Notes under the pieces: model-generated
What the model saw: the letters and a program-made list of their open reading frames with translations, nothing else
Database searches by the model: none
What the model was told of the DNA's origin: nothing
Shown: piece after piece, positions 60,082 to 64,000 of the stretch
How the letters are laid out: every line of letters starts with the position of its first letter
Position numbering within the stretch: position 1 is the stretch's first letter
From: Brachybacterium sacelli
GTDB lineage: Bacteria; Actinomycetota; Actinomycetes; Actinomycetales; Dermabacteraceae
Direction: 5' to 3'
Assembly (NCBI RefSeq): GCF_017876545.1
Contig: NZ_JAGIOD010000001.1
Coordinates: 806,001 to 870,000, forward strand
Length of the DNA: 64,000 nucleotides
Translations under genes and position numbers: made by a program

Positions 60082-62184
60082 GTGAGCGACAGCGACCGAC
60101 CCCTTCCCGACCAGGACGCGCCTCCGGCCGTCCCGGACCCGTCGCCCGGCGAGACCGCCGGGGAGCGCGCGGCGCACGCCCCGGAGCACTACGAGGCGTC
60201 GGACATCACCGTCCTCAAGGGCCTCGAAGCGGTCCGCAAGCGCCCCGGCATGTACATCGGCTCCACCGGTGAGCGCGGCCTGCACCACATGGTCCAGGAG
60301 ATCGTCGACAACTCCGTGGACGAGGCGATGGCCGGCCACGGCGAGACCATCGAGGTGACGCTGCTGGCCGACGGCGGCGTGCGCGTCGTCGACCACGCCC
60401 GCGGCATCCCCGTGGACATGCACCCCACCGAGGGCAAGCCCGCCGTCGAGCTCGTGCTCACGGTGCTGCACGCGGGCGGCAAGTTCGGCGGCGGCGGCTA
60501 CGCCGTCTCGGGCGGCCTGCACGGCGTGGGCTCCTCCGTGGTCAACGCGCTGTCCATCCGCATGGAGGTGGAGATCCGGCAGAAGGGCCACGTGTGGCGC
60601 CAGTCCTACTCGCGCGGCGTGCCCGAGGCCCCGCTCGCCCAGGGCGAGGAGACCGACGAGACCGGCACCACGATCAGCTTCTGGGCCGACGAGGACATCT
60701 TCGACGAGACGGTCTACGACTTCGAGACGTTGCGCAAGCGGTTCCAGCAGATGGCGTTCCTCAACAAGGGGCTGCGCCTGACGCTGACCGACGAGCGCCC
60801 GGTGGAGGAGGACGAGACCGAGGACGAGGATCTGGTCGACGTCGAGCTCGAGGCCGAGGGCGTGGAGCAGGACTCCGGTCCCCGCTCCGTCTCCTACCTG
60901 TACGAGCGAGGCCTGCAGGACTTCGTCGAGTTCATCAACACGGCCAAGCGGGCCGAGGTGATCCATCCCGAGATCATCTCCTTCGAGTCCGAGGACACCG
61001 GGGTGCACATCTCCGTCGAGGTCGCCATGCAGTGGACCGGGGCGTACTCGGAATCGGTGCACACCTACGCCAACACGATCAACACCCACGAGGGCGGCAC
61101 CCACGAGGAGGGCTTCCGCTCGTCGCTGACCTCGATCGTCAACCGTTACGGGCGCTCCCAGGGCCTCATCAAGGAGAAGGACGCCAACCTCACGGGCGAG
61201 GACATCCGTGAGGGCCTGACCGCCGTGATCTCAGTGAAGCTCGGGGAGCCGCAGTTCGAGGGCCAGACCAAGACCAAGCTGGGCAACACCGTGGCCCGCA
61301 CCTTCATGGTCAAGGTGATGACCGACCAGCTGCAGGACTGGTTCGAGTCCCACCCGGCAGAGGCCAAGTCGATCGTGCTCAAGGGCCAGGCTGCCGCGGC
61401 CGCCCGCGAGGCGGCCCGCAAAGCCCGTGACGCCACCCGGCGCAAGTCGCCGCTGGAGACGGGGGGCATGCCCGGCAAGCTGCGCGACTGCTCCTCGCGC
61501 AACCCCTCCGAGTCCGAGATCTTCATCGTCGAGGGCGATTCCGCCGGCGGCTCCGCCGTGCAGGGCCGCGACCCGCACACCCAGGCCATCCTGCCCATCC
61601 GCGGCAAGATCCTGAACGTGGAGAAGGCACGGCTGGACCGCGCCCTGGACAACCAGGAGGTCCGCTCGCTGATCACCGCCTTCGGCACCGGCATCGGCGA
61701 CGACTTCGACGCCACCAAGCTTCGGTACCACAAGATCATCCTGATGGCCGATGCCGACGTCGACGGCCAGCACATCTGCACCCTGCTGCTGACGCTGCTG
61801 TTCCGCTACATGCGGCCGCTGATCGAGCTGGGCCACGTGTTCATCGCGATGCCGCCGCTGTACCGCCTGAAGTGGTCCAACGCCCCGCACGAGTACGTGT
61901 TCAGCGACGACGAGCGCAACGAGCGCCTCGAGGCCGGCCGCGCCGCCGGTCGCCGCATCCCCAAGGACAACGGCATCCAGCGCTACAAGGGTCTGGGCGA
62001 GATGGACTGGAAGGAACTCCAGACCACCACGATGGACACCGCCTCGCGCACGCTGAAGCAGGTCACGGTCGACGAGGCCGCGGACGCCGACACCATCTTC
62101 TCCGTCCTGATGGGCGACGACGTCGAGTCCCGGCGCCGCTTCATCCAGGAGAACGCCAAGGACGTCCGCTTCCTCGACATCTGA
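60082..62184 (+). CDS. gyrB: DNA gyrase subunit B
   Basis: A 700-residue protein. The GHKL ATPase has [22 protein letters not shown] (a His replaces the more common Asn/Gly in VVDNGRGIPV) and [14 protein letters not shown]. The TOPRIM domain has [11 protein letters not shown] and [13 protein letters not shown]. The C-terminal RYKGLGEMD motif is intact. A short acidic insert ([20 protein letters not shown]) lies in the transducer domain. GTG start; GGAG lies upstream. Forms gyrase with GyrA, 31 bases downstream. Confidence 0.95.
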   Translation: MSDSDRPLPDQDAPPAVPDPSPGETAGERAAHAPEHYEASDITVLKGLEAVRKRPGMYIGSTGERGLHHMVQEIVDNSVDEAMAGHGETIEVTLLADGGVRVVDHARGIPVDMHPTEGKPAVELVLTVLHAGGKFGGGGYAVSGGLHGVGSSVVNALSIRMEVEIRQKGHVWRQSYSRGVPEAPLAQGEETDETGTTISFWADEDIFDETVYDFETLRKRFQQMAFLNKGLRLTLTDERPVEEDETEDEDLVDVELEAEGVEQDSGPRSVSYLYERGLQDFVEFINTAKRAEVIHPEIISFESEDTGVHISVEVAMQWTGAYSESVHTYANTINTHEGGTHEEGFRSSLTSIVNRYGRSQGLIKEKDANLTGEDIREGLTAVISVKLGEPQFEGQTKTKLGNTVARTFMVKVMTDQLQDWFESHPAEAKSIVLKGQAAAAAREAARKARDATRRKSPLETGGMPGKLRDCSSRNPSESEIFIVEGDSAGGSAVQGRDPHTQAILPIRGKILNVEKARLDRALDNQEVRSLITAFGTGIGDDFDATKLRYHKIILMADADVDGQHICTLLLTLLFRYMRPLIELGHVFIAMPPLYRLKWSNAPHEYVFSDDERNERLEAGRAAGRRIPKDNGIQRYKGLGEMDWKELQTTTMDTASRTLKQVTVDEAADADTIFSVLMGDDVESRRRFIQENAKDVRFLDI

Positions 62185-62215
62185 TCTCGGCCCCTTTCGA
62201 AAGGCCTTCCGCACC

Positions 62216-64000
<1,785 letters not shown>

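Overview
The window is high-GC, dense bacterial DNA. The order gyrA-gyrB ... dciA-recF-dnaN-dnaA-rpmH-rnpA-yidD-yidC-jag-rsmG-parA-parB ... trxB-murJ places it at the chromosomal replication origin of an actinobacterium. Gene content (DUF6049, a MurJ-associated pseudokinase, DtxR-type iron box, many ATGA start/stop overlaps, candidate leaderless starts) fits Actinomycetota, probably Micrococcales of the Brachybacterium/Dermabacteraceae type. The genus is inference. No insertion sequence, prophage or CRISPR array was seen.

Layout. 0-7 kb: end of a membrane-channel gene, the SelO AMPylase, and a plus-strand catabolic set (ROK regulator, sugar isomerase, Gfo/Idh/MocA dehydrogenase, FdhA-type dehydrogenase) closed by a 25-bp perfect hairpin. 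7-16 kb: NYN protein, quinone reductase, aldehyde dehydrogenase, lipase-like hydrolase, a two-gene unit of small proteins that shares a 21-bp promoter-region element with the aldehyde dehydrogenase, an SDR/MarR divergent pair, tRNA-Leu(CAG), an amino-acid permease and two small proteins. 16-18 kb: rpsF-ssb-rpsR-rplI operon with an intrinsic terminator. 18-26 kb: small genes, a four-gene siderophore-iron ABC importer behind a DtxR/IdeR-type box, a GNAT/TetR divergent pair on a shared palindrome, and a large KatE-type catalase. 26-40 kb: class A PBP, CCA-adding enzyme, then DUF6049-murJ-pseudokinase-membrane protein-trxB and a thioredoxin-like protein lacking both active-site cysteines.

40.1-43.1 kb is the most unusual part. 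This roughly 3 kb gene-free stretch lies between the thioredoxin-like gene and parB. It carries 14 degenerate ParB-binding palindromes (parS-like, 11 to 13 of 14 positions matching) over 1.9 kb, with DnaA-box clusters at both ends. The adjacent ParB has a roughly 340-residue low-complexity insert between its N-terminal motif and its CTPase/DNA-binding core. Further DnaA boxes lie upstream of dnaA, inside dnaA in the interdomain linker, between dnaA and dnaN, and upstream of gyrB. The region looks like a combined origin and centromere in which DnaA (initiation), ParA/ParB/parS (segregation), DnaN, RecF, DciA and gyrase are encoded next to their DNA sites.

54-60 kb: a riboflavin operon (FMN riboswitch, ribD, ribE, ribBA, ribH, terminator) is inserted between dciA/a phosphotransferase-like gene and gyrB. 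gyrA runs off the right edge.
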